Of a stretch of DNA of 64,000 bases, positions 47,456 through 56,465 are shown piece by piece (the first letter of the stretch is position 1; the number at the start of each line of letters is the position of its first letter). The stretch comes from Flavobacteriaceae bacterium (GTDB taxonomy: Bacteria; Bacteroidota; Bacteroidia; Flavobacteriales; Flavobacteriaceae). A model generated the notes under the pieces. The model was not told where the DNA came from and made no database searches. It saw only the letters and a program-made list of their open reading frames with translations. The stretch is taken from the NCBI GenBank assembly GCA_022428005.1, contig JAKMDI010000002.1, positions 92,496 to 156,495 of the forward strand. The letters are read 5' to 3'. The position numbers were made by a program, and so were the translations under genes.

Positions 47456-48712
47456 TTATTTTACAGCGGACAAGATCGCCTCAGAGATTCTCTTGTATGT
47501 TCCGTTCTCTAATTTCTCTCTAATACTGGCGAATGCTTCCAGCGTTTCCTTTACGTCCTCTAAAGTATGAGAAGCGGTAGGGATTAATCTCAGCAATATC
47601 AAACCTTTGGGTATCACAGGATAGACCACGATAGAACAGAAAATACCATAATTTTCTCGAAGGTCTTTCACCAATGCCATGGCCTCAGGAATACTTCCTT
47701 TGAGGTAGACGGGAGTGACACAACTTTGGGTGTTGCCAATGTCAAAGCCATATTCTTTTAACCCATTTTGGAGGGCATTTACGTTTTCCCAAAGCTTGGC
47801 TTTAAATTCAGGACGATTTTTGAGCATGTCCAGTCTCTTTAAGGCACCTTTTACCAACTGCATCTGCAATGACTTAGCAAACATTTGAGAACGCATATTG
47901 TACCTTAGGTAGTCGATGATCTCCTTGTCGGCGGCTATAAAAGCACCGGTGGAGGCCATGGACTTGGCAAAAGTGGCGAAATAAACGTCTATATCGTCTT
48001 GAATCCCCTGCTCTATTCCAGCACCTGCGCCGTTTTTCCCCAGGGTTCCGAAACCGTGGGCATCGTCGACCAAGAATCGGAAGTTATATTTTTCTTTGAG
48101 TGCAGCGATTTCTTTTAATTTACCTTGCTCTCCACGCATTCCAAAAACACCCTCGGAGATCACCAGTATGCCCCCTCCCGTTTGTGCTGCTACTTTTGTA
48201 GCGCGCTGAAGGTTTTTTTCTAAGCTTTCTATGTCGTTGTGTTTGTAGGTAAAGCGTTTTCCCATGTGAAGTCTAACTCCGTCAATGATGCAAGCGTGAG
48301 CATCAACGTCATAAACAATGATGTCGTTTTTTCCGACCAAGGTGTCAATGGTAGAAAGAATTCCTTGGTAGCCAAAATTTAGCAAATAGGCGGACTCTTT
48401 GTTTACAAAAGCAGCCAATTCCCGCTCTAACTCTTCGTGGAGATCGGTGTGTCCAGACATCATCCGTGCCCCCATAGGGTATGCAGATCCATATTCTGCT
48501 GCGGCCTCAGCATCGACTTTCCTGATTTCAGGGTGGTTGGCAAGGCCCAAGTAGTCATTGACACTCCAGGTTATGACTTCCTTTCCCATAAAATACATCC
48601 GGTTACTAATGGGGCCTTCCAGTTTTGGAAAAACAAAATAACCTTCTGCATGTGCGGCCCATTTTCCAACGGGTCCTTTATTCTCGTAAAATCTATCAAA
48701 CAAATCCCTCAT
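47456..48712 (-). CDS. AONS-family PLP acyltransferase, probable cysteate fatty-acyl transferase
   Basis: 418 aa, alpha-oxoamine-synthase fold (like KBL, BioF, serine palmitoyltransferase). Conserved: WSVNDYLGLANHPEIRKVD, Y-G-S-A-Y-P-M-G-A-R-M-M-S-G-H-T, the PLP-Lys site T-F-A-K-S-M-A-S-T-G-A-F (near 243-254) and AHGFGTLGKNGAG. It lies 21 bases behind a cystathionine-synthase-like gene on the same strand. In gliding Bacteroidetes this pair is assigned to capnine synthesis (cysteate formation, then condensation with an acyl thioester). Against this, motif-only recognition cannot exclude a different oxoamine synthase. The aminotransferase label sometimes applied is incorrect by fold. Confidence 0.75.
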   Translation of the reverse strand: MRDLFDRFYENKGPVGKWAAHAEGYFVFPKLEGPISNRMYFMGKEVITWSVNDYLGLANHPEIRKVDAEAAAEYGSAYPMGARMMSGHTDLHEELERELAAFVNKESAYLLNFGYQGILSTIDTLVGKNDIIVYDVDAHACIIDGVRLHMGKRFTYKHNDIESLEKNLQRATKVAAQTGGGILVISEGVFGMRGEQGKLKEIAALKEKYNFRFLVDDAHGFGTLGKNGAGAGIEQGIQDDIDVYFATFAKSMASTGAFIAADKEIIDYLRYNMRSQMFAKSLQMQLVKGALKRLDMLKNRPEFKAKLWENVNALQNGLKEYGFDIGNTQSCVTPVYLKGSIPEAMALVKDLRENYGIFCSIVVYPVIPKGLILLRLIPTASHTLEDVKETLEAFASIREKLENGTYKRISEAILSAVK

Positions 48713-48733
48713 CCTTTTCCTGCTCTATGTTGA

Positions 48734-49789
48734 TTATATATACTCTATTTTATTGGGTGCTTCTTGGTTGGTGGTATCGAAAAAACCTTGTTCATTCATC
48801 CAGTCATCACTGTAGATCTTACTCATGTAGCGCGATCCGTGATCTGGGAAAATAATCACCACCAAACTGTCTTCCTTAAATTTATTTTTTTTGTTGAGTT
48901 GTTTTACCGCTTGCATGGCGGCTCCAGAAGTATATCCCACAAAAAGACCTTCTTTACGGGTTACTTCACGTGCGGTGTGGGCACTGTCTTCATCGGTTAC
49001 TTTTATGAAAGTATCGATGGCTTCAAAATCTGTAGCGGTAGGAATTAGGTTTTTACCCAATCCCTCTATTCGGTAGGGGTAAATTTCATTGGTATCGAGT
49101 TCACCTGTTTCATGGTATTTTTTGAGAACAGAGCCGTAGGCGTCCACGCCAATGATTTCAATATCAGGGTTCTGTTCTTTTAAATATTTAGCGCATCCAG
49201 AAATGGTTCCACCAGTTCCTGAGCTTGCGACCAGATGGGTAATCTTCCCTTGGGTCTGCTGCCAGATCTCTGGTCCAGTAGATTTGTAGTGGGCCTCTAG
49301 GTTGAGATGATTAAAATATTGATTGATGTAAACAGAGTCTTTTATTTCGCTGTGAAGTTTTTTGGCAACTTGATAATACGAACGCGGGTCTTCGGCCGAA
49401 ACATTTGCGGGGCATACATATACCTTTGCTCCCATTGCATGAAGCATGTCAATCTTGTCTTTGGAGGACTTTGAGCTTACCGCCAGTATACATTCATATC
49501 CCTTAATCAGGGAAACCATCGCCAAACTAAATCCTGTATTTCCAGAGGTAGTTTCAATAATGGTATCACCAGGCTTTAAAAGGCCGCTTTTTTCTGCCTC
49601 TTCAATAATGTGTAAGGCAATTCTGTCTTTGTTGGAATGTCCTGGATTAAAGGCTTCAAACTTGGTAAAGTAATTACCTGTAAAACCTTTGACAATTTTT
49701 TCAAGGCGGATTAAAGGGGTATTACCTATCAATGAAAGGATATTGTTATTCACCTTCATTCCGCTTTTGGATTTTTTGAATTCATTCAT
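48734..49789 (-). CDS. CBS/cysteine-synthase-like PLP enzyme, probable cysteate synthase
   Basis: 351 aa. Fold-type II PLP enzyme: [14 protein letters not shown], the PLP-Lys site G-H-S-N-K-D-R-I-A (usual G-S-V-K-D-R in CBS), T-S-G-N-T-G (near 84-89), GTGGTISG (near 185) and S-G-A-A (near 294). Full length without regulatory CBS domains. Substitution around the Lys and the following acyltransferase gene suggest sulfite-accepting chemistry (O-phosphoserine or serine to cysteate). An ordinary cysteine synthase or CBS cannot be excluded. ATG 49789 is preceded by a -7 box at 49798-49805 with a 4-nt leader; ATG 49759 is an alternative. Confidence 0.72.
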   Translation of the reverse strand: MNEFKKSKSGMKVNNNILSLIGNTPLIRLEKIVKGFTGNYFTKFEAFNPGHSNKDRIALHIIEEAEKSGLLKPGDTIIETTSGNTGFSLAMVSLIKGYECILAVSSKSSKDKIDMLHAMGAKVYVCPANVSAEDPRSYYQVAKKLHSEIKDSVYINQYFNHLNLEAHYKSTGPEIWQQTQGKITHLVASSGTGGTISGCAKYLKEQNPDIEIIGVDAYGSVLKKYHETGELDTNEIYPYRIEGLGKNLIPTATDFEAIDTFIKVTDEDSAHTAREVTRKEGLFVGYTSGAAMQAVKQLNKKNKFKEDSLVVIIFPDHGSRYMSKIYSDDWMNEQGFFDTTNQEAPNKIEYI

Positions 49790-49797
49790 TACCGTTG

Positions 49798-49805
49798 CAA
49801 AAATA
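49798..49805 (-). promoter_or_regulatory. -7 box upstream of the presumed sulfonolipid operon
   Basis: The minus strand reads TATTTTTG (49805 to 49798). The predicted start near 49793 lies 4 nt before ATG 49789. There is no clear -33 TTG. Confidence 0.45.
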
Positions 49806-49822
49806 ACACTTTTTTTTAAAGA

Positions 49823-51967
49823 CTATTTCTCTTCTAAGTCAATTATAAAAGCAAATTTCTTGGCCAATTCTTTTAAACTGTCAAATCTTCCAGAGGAACC
49901 GCTGTGTCCCGCCTTCATGTTGGTGTCTAAAAACAAAAGGTTTTGATCTGTTTTTTTCTCTCGCAGGCGGGCTACCCACTTGGTAGGTTCAAAATACTGA
50001 ACCTGAGAATCGTGCAAACCCGAGGTCACCAATAGGTTAGGGTAATCTTGGGCTTTAACCTGATCATAGGGGGAATAAGAAAGCATGTATTCATAGTATT
50101 CTCGTGTATTGGGATTCCCCCATTCGTCGTATTCAGAGGTGGTCAAAGGAATGGAGTCGTCCAACATGGTGGTCACCACATCCACAAAAGGAACGTCGGC
50201 CACCACACCGTTGTATAACTCAGGCGCCATATTGATGATGGCACCCACAAGCAGCCCTCCTGCGGAACCGCCGTTGGCATAGAGGTGTCCTGGCGCAGTG
50301 TACTTTTTTTCTATCAAAAACTTTGAGCAATCGATAAAATCATAAAAGGTGTTTTTTTTATCCAAGAGTTTTCCCGACTCATACCATTTCCTTCCCAAAT
50401 ATTCTCCTCCCCTCACGTGAGCTATGGCAAAAACAAATCCCCTGTCCAGTAAACTCAATCGGGTAGAAGAGAAAGAAGGATCAATGGTGTGGCCATAGGA
50501 ACCATAGGCATAGAGGAGCAAGGGGGTGTCCTCACTCAAAGGCGTGTCTTTGTGGTGTACTATTGAAATGGGGATTTGTGTCCCATCCCGTCCTGTTGCC
50601 CACAATCGCTGTGAAATGTAATTTTCAGGACTAAAATCGCCGCCCAAAACCTCTTGGGTTTTCAATACTTTTTTTTGTTGGGATACCAAGTCCAATTCAA
50701 TTACAGAAGTGGGGGTGGTCATGGAGTTATATACGTATCGGAGTTGGGTAGTAGTGAACTCGGGATTATAAGAAATATAAAGCGCATAAGTTTCTTCTTC
50801 CATGGGTAGGTAATAGTCTTCGGATTGATCCCAGCGCATTACCCTTAAACGAGACAAACCATTCTCCCTTTCGTTGACTACCCAGTACTTATCAAACAAT
50901 TCAAAATCTTCGATAAGCACCTCATCCCGATGGTCCAGCAGCGGCTCCCAGAAAGTGAGCTCGGCTTGACTAATAGGAGTCCTCATTATTTTAAAATTGG
51001 TGGCCTGGTTGTGATTGGTGTGCAAATAGAAATGGTCACCAAAATGTTCTACGTCGTATTCTAATCCTTTGGTTCGCGGTTGAATCACTTTAAATACCTC
51101 ATTGGGCAAATCGGAGGAAATAAATCGATGCTCGCTGGTGGTAGTACTTTGGGATGAAATAAAAATATATTTCCTTGATTTTGATGCGCTTACATAAACA
51201 GAATAGGTTTCGTCAGCTTCTTCATAAACCAAAACATTCTCCTGATCTGGAGCGTTTATATTGTGTTTATAGACCGCCTCTGATCTAAGGGTTTCGGGAT
51301 TTTTTTGATTGTAGAAAAGGGTACTGTTATCTGCAGCCCATACGCTCCCACCGGTAGTATTTTCGATATTTGTATGTAAGAGCTCACCTGTCCTAAGGTC
51401 CTTTACTTTCAGGGTGTACTGCCTGCGAGAGACCAGGTCAACCCCATAGGCCACTTTGGTGTTATCGGGACTTACAGTAATGCCTACCAAACGGAAATAA
51501 TCGTGTCCTTCGGCCATTTTATTACAATCGAATAAGAGTTCCTCAGCTGCAGTAAGCAGCTGTTTTTTTCTGACGTATATAGGGTAAGATTGACCCTCCT
51601 CAAATTTGGTAATGTACCAATAGCCATTATAAAAATAAGGAACAGAGGTGTCATCTTCCTTGATGCGCGCGCGCATTTCTTGATAGAGCTCCTTTTGAAG
51701 TGGTTGGGTGTGGGCGGTCATTTTTTGATAATAATCGTTCTCGCGTTCCAAATAATCAATAACCTCAGGGTTTTCTCGGTCGTTGAGCCAATAATAGGGG
51801 TCTAAACGGATGTGGTTGTGAATTTTATGTTGTTTGGGAATTTGATCCGCAATGGGCGGATTGAGGTTGGTCGTTGACATTGCTCCTGGGTTTGAATTAC
51901 ACCCCATCAGTAGGGTGTTGAAATAAATAAATGAAAAAAAACTGAGATTGGGGATTCGAAGGATCAT
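49823..51967 (-). CDS. S9-family prolyl oligopeptidase / oligopeptidase B lipoprotein
   Basis: 714 aa. The lipoprotein signal (TLLMGC, Cys23) places it in the envelope. An N-terminal propeller (about 45-430; DPYYWLNDRENPEVIDYLE is the oligopeptidase signature) precedes an alpha/beta-hydrolase domain with the nucleophile G-G-S-A-G-G near 560, an Asp in GLHDSQV near 663 and His in A-G-H-S-G near 697. It cleaves peptides after basic residues or proline; which is not resolvable here. It is divergent from prfB, 92 bases apart. Confidence 0.92.
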   Translation of the reverse strand: MILRIPNLSFFSFIYFNTLLMGCNSNPGAMSTTNLNPPIADQIPKQHKIHNHIRLDPYYWLNDRENPEVIDYLERENDYYQKMTAHTQPLQKELYQEMRARIKEDDTSVPYFYNGYWYITKFEEGQSYPIYVRKKQLLTAAEELLFDCNKMAEGHDYFRLVGITVSPDNTKVAYGVDLVSRRQYTLKVKDLRTGELLHTNIENTTGGSVWAADNSTLFYNQKNPETLRSEAVYKHNINAPDQENVLVYEEADETYSVYVSASKSRKYIFISSQSTTTSEHRFISSDLPNEVFKVIQPRTKGLEYDVEHFGDHFYLHTNHNQATNFKIMRTPISQAELTFWEPLLDHRDEVLIEDFELFDKYWVVNERENGLSRLRVMRWDQSEDYYLPMEEETYALYISYNPEFTTTQLRYVYNSMTTPTSVIELDLVSQQKKVLKTQEVLGGDFSPENYISQRLWATGRDGTQIPISIVHHKDTPLSEDTPLLLYAYGSYGHTIDPSFSSTRLSLLDRGFVFAIAHVRGGEYLGRKWYESGKLLDKKNTFYDFIDCSKFLIEKKYTAPGHLYANGGSAGGLLVGAIINMAPELYNGVVADVPFVDVVTTMLDDSIPLTTSEYDEWGNPNTREYYEYMLSYSPYDQVKAQDYPNLLVTSGLHDSQVQYFEPTKWVARLREKKTDQNLLFLDTNMKAGHSGSSGRFDSLKELAKKFAFIIDLEEK

Positions 51968-52059
51968 AAAAAATAGGTTTTTTCATGTTTAGTTATTGCA
52001 AAATAATTCTTTTGATCTAAAATTTAAGACTAATTTTACGGTGAATTTACACAACAACT

Positions 52060-53155
52060 ATGATTTCTTCTGAAAAAGAAAAAGATCTTAAAGATCGCCT
52101 GGATGCGTTAAGGGGGTATCTTTGACATTGATGCCAAAAAAATCGAAATCACCAACTTAGAAGAAAAAACCTTAGCCCCTGATTTTTGGGAGGATGCAAA
52201 TAAGGCAGAGCTGCTGATGCGCGAAATCAGAAACCTAAAAAAATGGGTGGAAGATTACGAGAAAGTAAAACAACACAGAGAAGATTTATCGGTTTTAATC
52301 GAGTTTCTAAGGGCTGGAGAAATAGCTGAAGCGGAGGTAACGGAACATTTTGATCAAACCCAACGCCTGTTGGAGGACATTGAATTCCGTAATATGCTAT
52401 CCGACGAGGGCGATCCCCTGAGTGCTGTATTACAGATTACGGCTGGAGCTGGGGGAACCGAAAGCTGCGACTGGGCAGAGATGTTGATGCGAATGTACCT
52501 GATGTGGGCAGAAAAAAATAAATATAAGGTAAGGGAGCTCAACCACCAAGCTGGAGATGTTGCAGGAATAAAAACAGTTACAATAGAAATCAACGGTGAA
52601 TTTGGTTTTGGTTGGCTTAAGGGAGAGAATGGTGTGCACCGTTTGGTGCGGATTTCTCCATTCGACAGCAACGCCAAGCGGCATACTTCTTTTGCTTCGG
52701 TATATGTATATCCACTGGTGGACGACAGTATTGAAATTGTGGTAAACCCTGCCGATATCACCTGGGAAACCATGCGCGCCAGCGGTGCCGGAGGGCAAAA
52801 TGTCAACAAGGTAGAAACCGCGGTCCGTTTGAGACACCATCCTACGGGTATAATGATCGAAAACTCTGAAACACGTTCTCAATTGGAGAATAAAAATAAA
52901 GCCATGCAATTGTTAAAATCTCAGCTCTACGAAATAGAACTACAAAAAAAACTCTCGGCGCGAGACGAAATTGAGGCTTCCAAAAAGAAAATTGAATGGG
53001 GTTCACAAATCAGAAATTACGTAATGCACCCCTACAAGCTGGTGAAAGACGTGAGAACTCAAACAGAATCAAACGATGTAGACGGTGTAATGAATGGAGC
53101 GATCGACCCATTTCTAAAAAGCTATTTGATGTTGACAGGACAAAAAGAAAACTAA
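52060..53155 (+). CDS. prfB: Peptide chain release factor 2 with programmed +1 frameshift
   Basis: 364 aa when read as 52060-52122 joined to 52124-53155. The first 21 codons end at CTT followed by TGA (52123-52125); skipping T52123 restores the frame as CTT-GAC. The product has the RF2 stop-recognition tripeptide S-P-F (in [11 protein letters not shown]) and the peptidyl-hydrolysis G-G-Q (in [10 protein letters not shown]). The short ORF that seems to begin at 52217 is only the downstream part. The slip site is described separately. It is followed by a HAD gene 7 bases later, probably co-transcribed. Confidence 0.97.
52111..52126 (+). promoter_or_regulatory. RF2 programmed-frameshift site with Shine-Dalgarno-like stimulator
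   Basis: AGGGGGTATCTTTGAC is identical to the E. coli prfB site. An anti-Shine-Dalgarno-pairing AGGGGG sits directly before the slippery CTT-TGA-C. Low RF2 leaves TGA unread, and the Leu tRNA slips to the +1 frame. The C after TGA favours pausing. Confidence 0.95.
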
Positions 53156-53162
53156 ACTGCTT

Positions 53163-53780
53163 ATGAACACAATTAAAAATGTCATTTTCGATTTAGGAGG
53201 TGTACTGATCGATTGGAACCCTGCCTATGTATACTTGGAAGTTTTTGATGGAGACCAAAAAAAAATGCAATGGTTTTTTGACGAAATCTGTACCATGGAC
53301 TGGAACGAAAATCAAGATGCTGGCTATCCACTTCAGCAAGCTACGGAAGACCGGGTAAAAATGTTTCCCCAATACGAGGAGTGGATCAGAATGTATTACG
53401 GCCGATGGGAGGAAATGCTGGGAAACGCGATTGAAGGTACTGTTGATGTATTGCATAAACTCATCGCTGACCCGAATTACAGGGTCATTGCATTGACGAA
53501 TTGGAGTGCGGAGACCTTTCCTGTGGCATTAGCGCGATTTGATTTTTTACATCTTTTTGAAGGGATTGTGGTATCGGGAACCGAAAAAATGAGAAAACCT
53601 TTTCCTGAAATATATCATTTGGCACTCGATCGCTATGGATTTAAAGCCTCCGAAACTGTCTTTATAGACGATAATCATAGGAATATTGCAGCCAGCTCAG
53701 CATTAGGAATACAAAGCATACTTTTTAAAAACCCTGATGATTTGGAGCGAGACCTAAAAGAAAAGGGAATTCGGCTTTAG
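53163..53780 (+). CDS. HAD-superfamily hydrolase, YihX-like
   Basis: 205 aa. Motif I is D-L-G-G-V-L-I-D-W (nucleophilic Asp near 10; the second acidic residue of DxD is absent, as in the haloacid-dehalogenase-like branch). Motif II is L-T-N-W-S near 107-111. Motif III Lys is in KMRKPFPEIY (near 140). Motif IV is F-I-D-D-N-H-R-N (near 167). Small cap domain. Substrate unknown; the group contains sugar-phosphate phosphatases. It lies 7 bases behind prfB and its end overlaps the dnaB stop by 4 bases. Confidence 0.88.
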   Translation: MNTIKNVIFDLGGVLIDWNPAYVYLEVFDGDQKKMQWFFDEICTMDWNENQDAGYPLQQATEDRVKMFPQYEEWIRMYYGRWEEMLGNAIEGTVDVLHKLIADPNYRVIALTNWSAETFPVALARFDFLHLFEGIVVSGTEKMRKPFPEIYHLALDRYGFKASETVFIDDNHRNIAASSALGIQSILFKNPDDLERDLKEKGIRL

Positions 53781-55312
53781 AAAGGGATGTCGTCACCCTC
53801 GTCAGAATGAGGAAGATCAAAAGCATCGTTCGGATTTGGCAATGATGGGCTGGGAGGGTTGTTTGAACCCCCTTCATTCATTTTGGATTGGTATTCAAAG
53901 GGATTGTCATCGGACTGTAAATCTTCAAATTTACCCAAGTGACCTATAAATTTCATTCTGATGTTGTCCAATCCACCATTTCGGTGTTTGGCGACAATAA
54001 ATTCTGCTTGACCCACAGAGGAACTGTGTTCTTCATCGTCCCATTCATCGATGCCATAATACTCAGGTCGATAAATAAACGATACAATATCGGCATCCTG
54101 CTCAATAGCTCCGGATTCTCTTAGATCGGACAACATGGGTCTTTTGGTTCCGCCACGTGTTTCTACTGCCCGAGAAAGCTGGGACAGTGCAATAACAGGA
54201 ATGTCCAATTCCTTTGCCAAAGATTTTAGGTTGCGGGAAATGGTTGAAATTTCTTGTTCTCGATTACCCGCTTTGCTGTTGTTTCCAGCGGTCATCAATT
54301 GGAGGTAGTCTACAATGATCAATTTAATACCGTGTTGGGAAGCCAATCTTCTGGCTTTGGCCCTGAGATCAAAAATCGATAATGCAGGAGTATCATCGAT
54401 AAAAAGTGGGGCTTTTTCCAAATCACCTACCTTTACGTTGAGCTGTTTCCACTCGTGACTGGCTAATTTCCCTGTTCTGAGTTTTTCGGAAGACAGACCG
54501 GTTTCTGCAGAGATCAAACGGGTGATCAATTGCACCGATGACATCTCTAAAGAGAAAAAAGCAACAGGCGTTTCCTGGGCAACGGAAATATATCGTGCCA
54601 TTGAAAGGGTTAAAGCCGTTTTCCCCATACCAGGACGGGCAGCGATGATGATGAGGTCACTGGGTTGCCAGCCGGAAGTGAGGAGGTCCAATTTTTCGAA
54701 ACCAGTGGCCACACCGCTAAGCCCTTCTTTGTTGGCAATCTCTTGAATTTTTTTCTTGGCCAGCATCACCAGATTTTGGGCAGTATCGGAAGACTTTTTG
54801 ATGTTTCCTTGTGCTACGTCATACAATTTGGATTCTGCTTCGTCCAGAAGATCAAAAACGTCTACGGACTCTTTGTATGATGTTTCTATTATTTCATTAG
54901 AAATTCGAATGAGGCTGCGCTGAATGTATTTTTGTAGGATAATTCGGGCATGAAATTCAATGTGTGCTGAGGTTGCAACTTTTTGGGTCAATTGCACCAA
55001 ATAATAATCTCCTCCAATGCTTTCTAATTTTCCATTTTTCCTAAGATCAGCCGAAACGGTGAGTAAATCTATAGGCTGTGAATTTTGGAAGAGATTTAGA
55101 ATGGATTCAAAAATACTTTGATGGGCAGTTTTGTAAAAAGCTTCGGCCTCCAAAAGGTCAATCACCTCATCTACTCCTTTTTTGTCTATCAGCATAGCGC
55201 CCAGTACAGCTTCCTCTAATTCAAGGGCTTGTGGAGGCAATTTGCCTTGCTGAAGGCTGATTACTGTCCCCGTAGACTGTTTTGATGATTGGATGGGTTT
55301 GCTTTTTTCCAT
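53777..55312 (-). CDS. dnaB: Replicative DNA helicase DnaB
   Basis: 511 aa. The N-terminal domain (about 25-170; PPQALELEEAVLGAMLIDKKG) is joined by a linker to the RecA-like motor with Walker A A-R-P-G-M-G-K-T near 225, FFSLEMSSVQL, IIVDYLQLM and ALSQLSRAVETR...DLRESGAIEQDADIV. The Gly/Pro/Ser-rich tail SNNPPSPSLPNPNDAF is flexible, and GDDIPF is the end seen in Bacteroidetes. No inteins are present. ATG 55312 is preceded by TTTACTTTAG, near-consensus only. Confidence 0.97.
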   Translation of the reverse strand: MEKSKPIQSSKQSTGTVISLQQGKLPPQALELEEAVLGAMLIDKKGVDEVIDLLEAEAFYKTAHQSIFESILNLFQNSQPIDLLTVSADLRKNGKLESIGGDYYLVQLTQKVATSAHIEFHARIILQKYIQRSLIRISNEIIETSYKESVDVFDLLDEAESKLYDVAQGNIKKSSDTAQNLVMLAKKKIQEIANKEGLSGVATGFEKLDLLTSGWQPSDLIIIAARPGMGKTALTLSMARYISVAQETPVAFFSLEMSSVQLITRLISAETGLSSEKLRTGKLASHEWKQLNVKVGDLEKAPLFIDDTPALSIFDLRAKARRLASQHGIKLIIVDYLQLMTAGNNSKAGNREQEISTISRNLKSLAKELDIPVIALSQLSRAVETRGGTKRPMLSDLRESGAIEQDADIVSFIYRPEYYGIDEWDDEEHSSSVGQAEFIVAKHRNGGLDNIRMKFIGHLGKFEDLQSDDNPFEYQSKMNEGGSNNPPSPSLPNPNDAFDLPHSDEGDDIPF

Positions 55313-55439
55313 GGGGGCTAAAGTAAACGCTTTATTTAGATATCTATGATCAATTTCACAGTACTTATCTTACAGGGGTAAACAAAATGAATGTTGATAA
55401 AATAGAAAATTTGTTAACAAACCAAAAAAGTACACAATC

Positions 55440-56393
55440 CTATTCTTGGAAGGTACCCATTTTGGAAAATTTCTCTCTTCTGAGCTGCACCAATTGATCG
55501 TGGTCCAATTTGTCCAATTTTCTAAAAGCATCGAGAATTTGCTTGCTTACGAATTTAAACACTTGATCACGGTCGAAATGCGCTCCACCAAGAGGTTCTT
55601 TTACAATTTTATCAATCAACTTAGACTGGAGCATGTCATCGGCAGTGAGCTTGAGTGCCTCTGCTGCTGTTTCTTTATGTTCCCAACTCCTCCACAAAAT
55701 TGAAGAGCAAGATTCAGGAGAGATCACCGAATACCAGGTATTTTCTAACATATAAATGAGGTCACCTACCCCTATCCCAAGAGCACCTCCCGAGGCACCT
55801 TCTCCAATGATCATTACGATTATGGGGGTTTTTAGAGACAACATTTGATAGATATTATTGGCTATTGCTTGGCCCTGTCCACGCTCTTCAGCACCCATTC
55901 CAGGGTAAGCACCGGGGGTGTCGATGAGAGACACGATGGGAATACCAAATTTTTCAGCAGTTTTCATCAGGCGAAGTGCCTTGCGGTAACCTTCAGGTTT
56001 GGCCATTCCAAAGTTTCGGTATTGACGGGTTTTGGTATTGTATCCCTTTTGGGTACCGATAAACATAAAAGTTTGATCTTTGATTTTACCTAAACCTCCC
56101 ACCATGGCCTTGTCATCAGCAAAATTTCTATCTCCGTGTAATTCCAAAAAAGAATCTCCACAAAGGGCATGGATATAATCCAATGCATAGGGTCGGGAAG
56201 GGTGACGCGATAATTGAACCTTCTGCCAAGCAGACAGGTTACCGTATATTTCACACTTGGTTGCTTCTAATTTTTCGGAGAGGTTTTTGCAAGTTTCAGT
56301 TACATCGACACTGCTCTCGTTTCCTATGGCCTTGCATTTAGCGATTTGGTCTTGAAGTTCTTTTATGGGGAGTTCAAAGTCTAAAAATTCCAT
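55440..56393 (-). CDS. accA: Acetyl-CoA carboxylase carboxyltransferase alpha subunit
   Basis: 317 aa. It transfers CO2 from carboxybiotin to acetyl-CoA, the first step of fatty-acid synthesis, with AccD (not adjacent). Conserved: [83 protein letters not shown] and [22 protein letters not shown]. Length is normal. It is separately encoded from dnaB by 127 bases and from the LptF/G permease by 72. Confidence 0.96.
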   Translation of the reverse strand: MEFLDFELPIKELQDQIAKCKAIGNESSVDVTETCKNLSEKLEATKCEIYGNLSAWQKVQLSRHPSRPYALDYIHALCGDSFLELHGDRNFADDKAMVGGLGKIKDQTFMFIGTQKGYNTKTRQYRNFGMAKPEGYRKALRLMKTAEKFGIPIVSLIDTPGAYPGMGAEERGQGQAIANNIYQMLSLKTPIIVMIIGEGASGGALGIGVGDLIYMLENTWYSVISPESCSSILWRSWEHKETAAEALKLTADDMLQSKLIDKIVKEPLGGAHFDRDQVFKFVSKQILDAFRKLDKLDHDQLVQLRREKFSKMGTFQE

Positions 56394-56465
56394 TGGATCG
56401 TTTTAGTGGGTGTAAATTTATAAATATTAGTGGATCAACTGTAAAAAATTGAGATTAAGTTGGGC

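Noticed and set aside
52123..52125. TGA in prfB as a pseudogene stop
   Set aside because: The context is the exact RF2 programmed-frameshift site, so the gene is functional.
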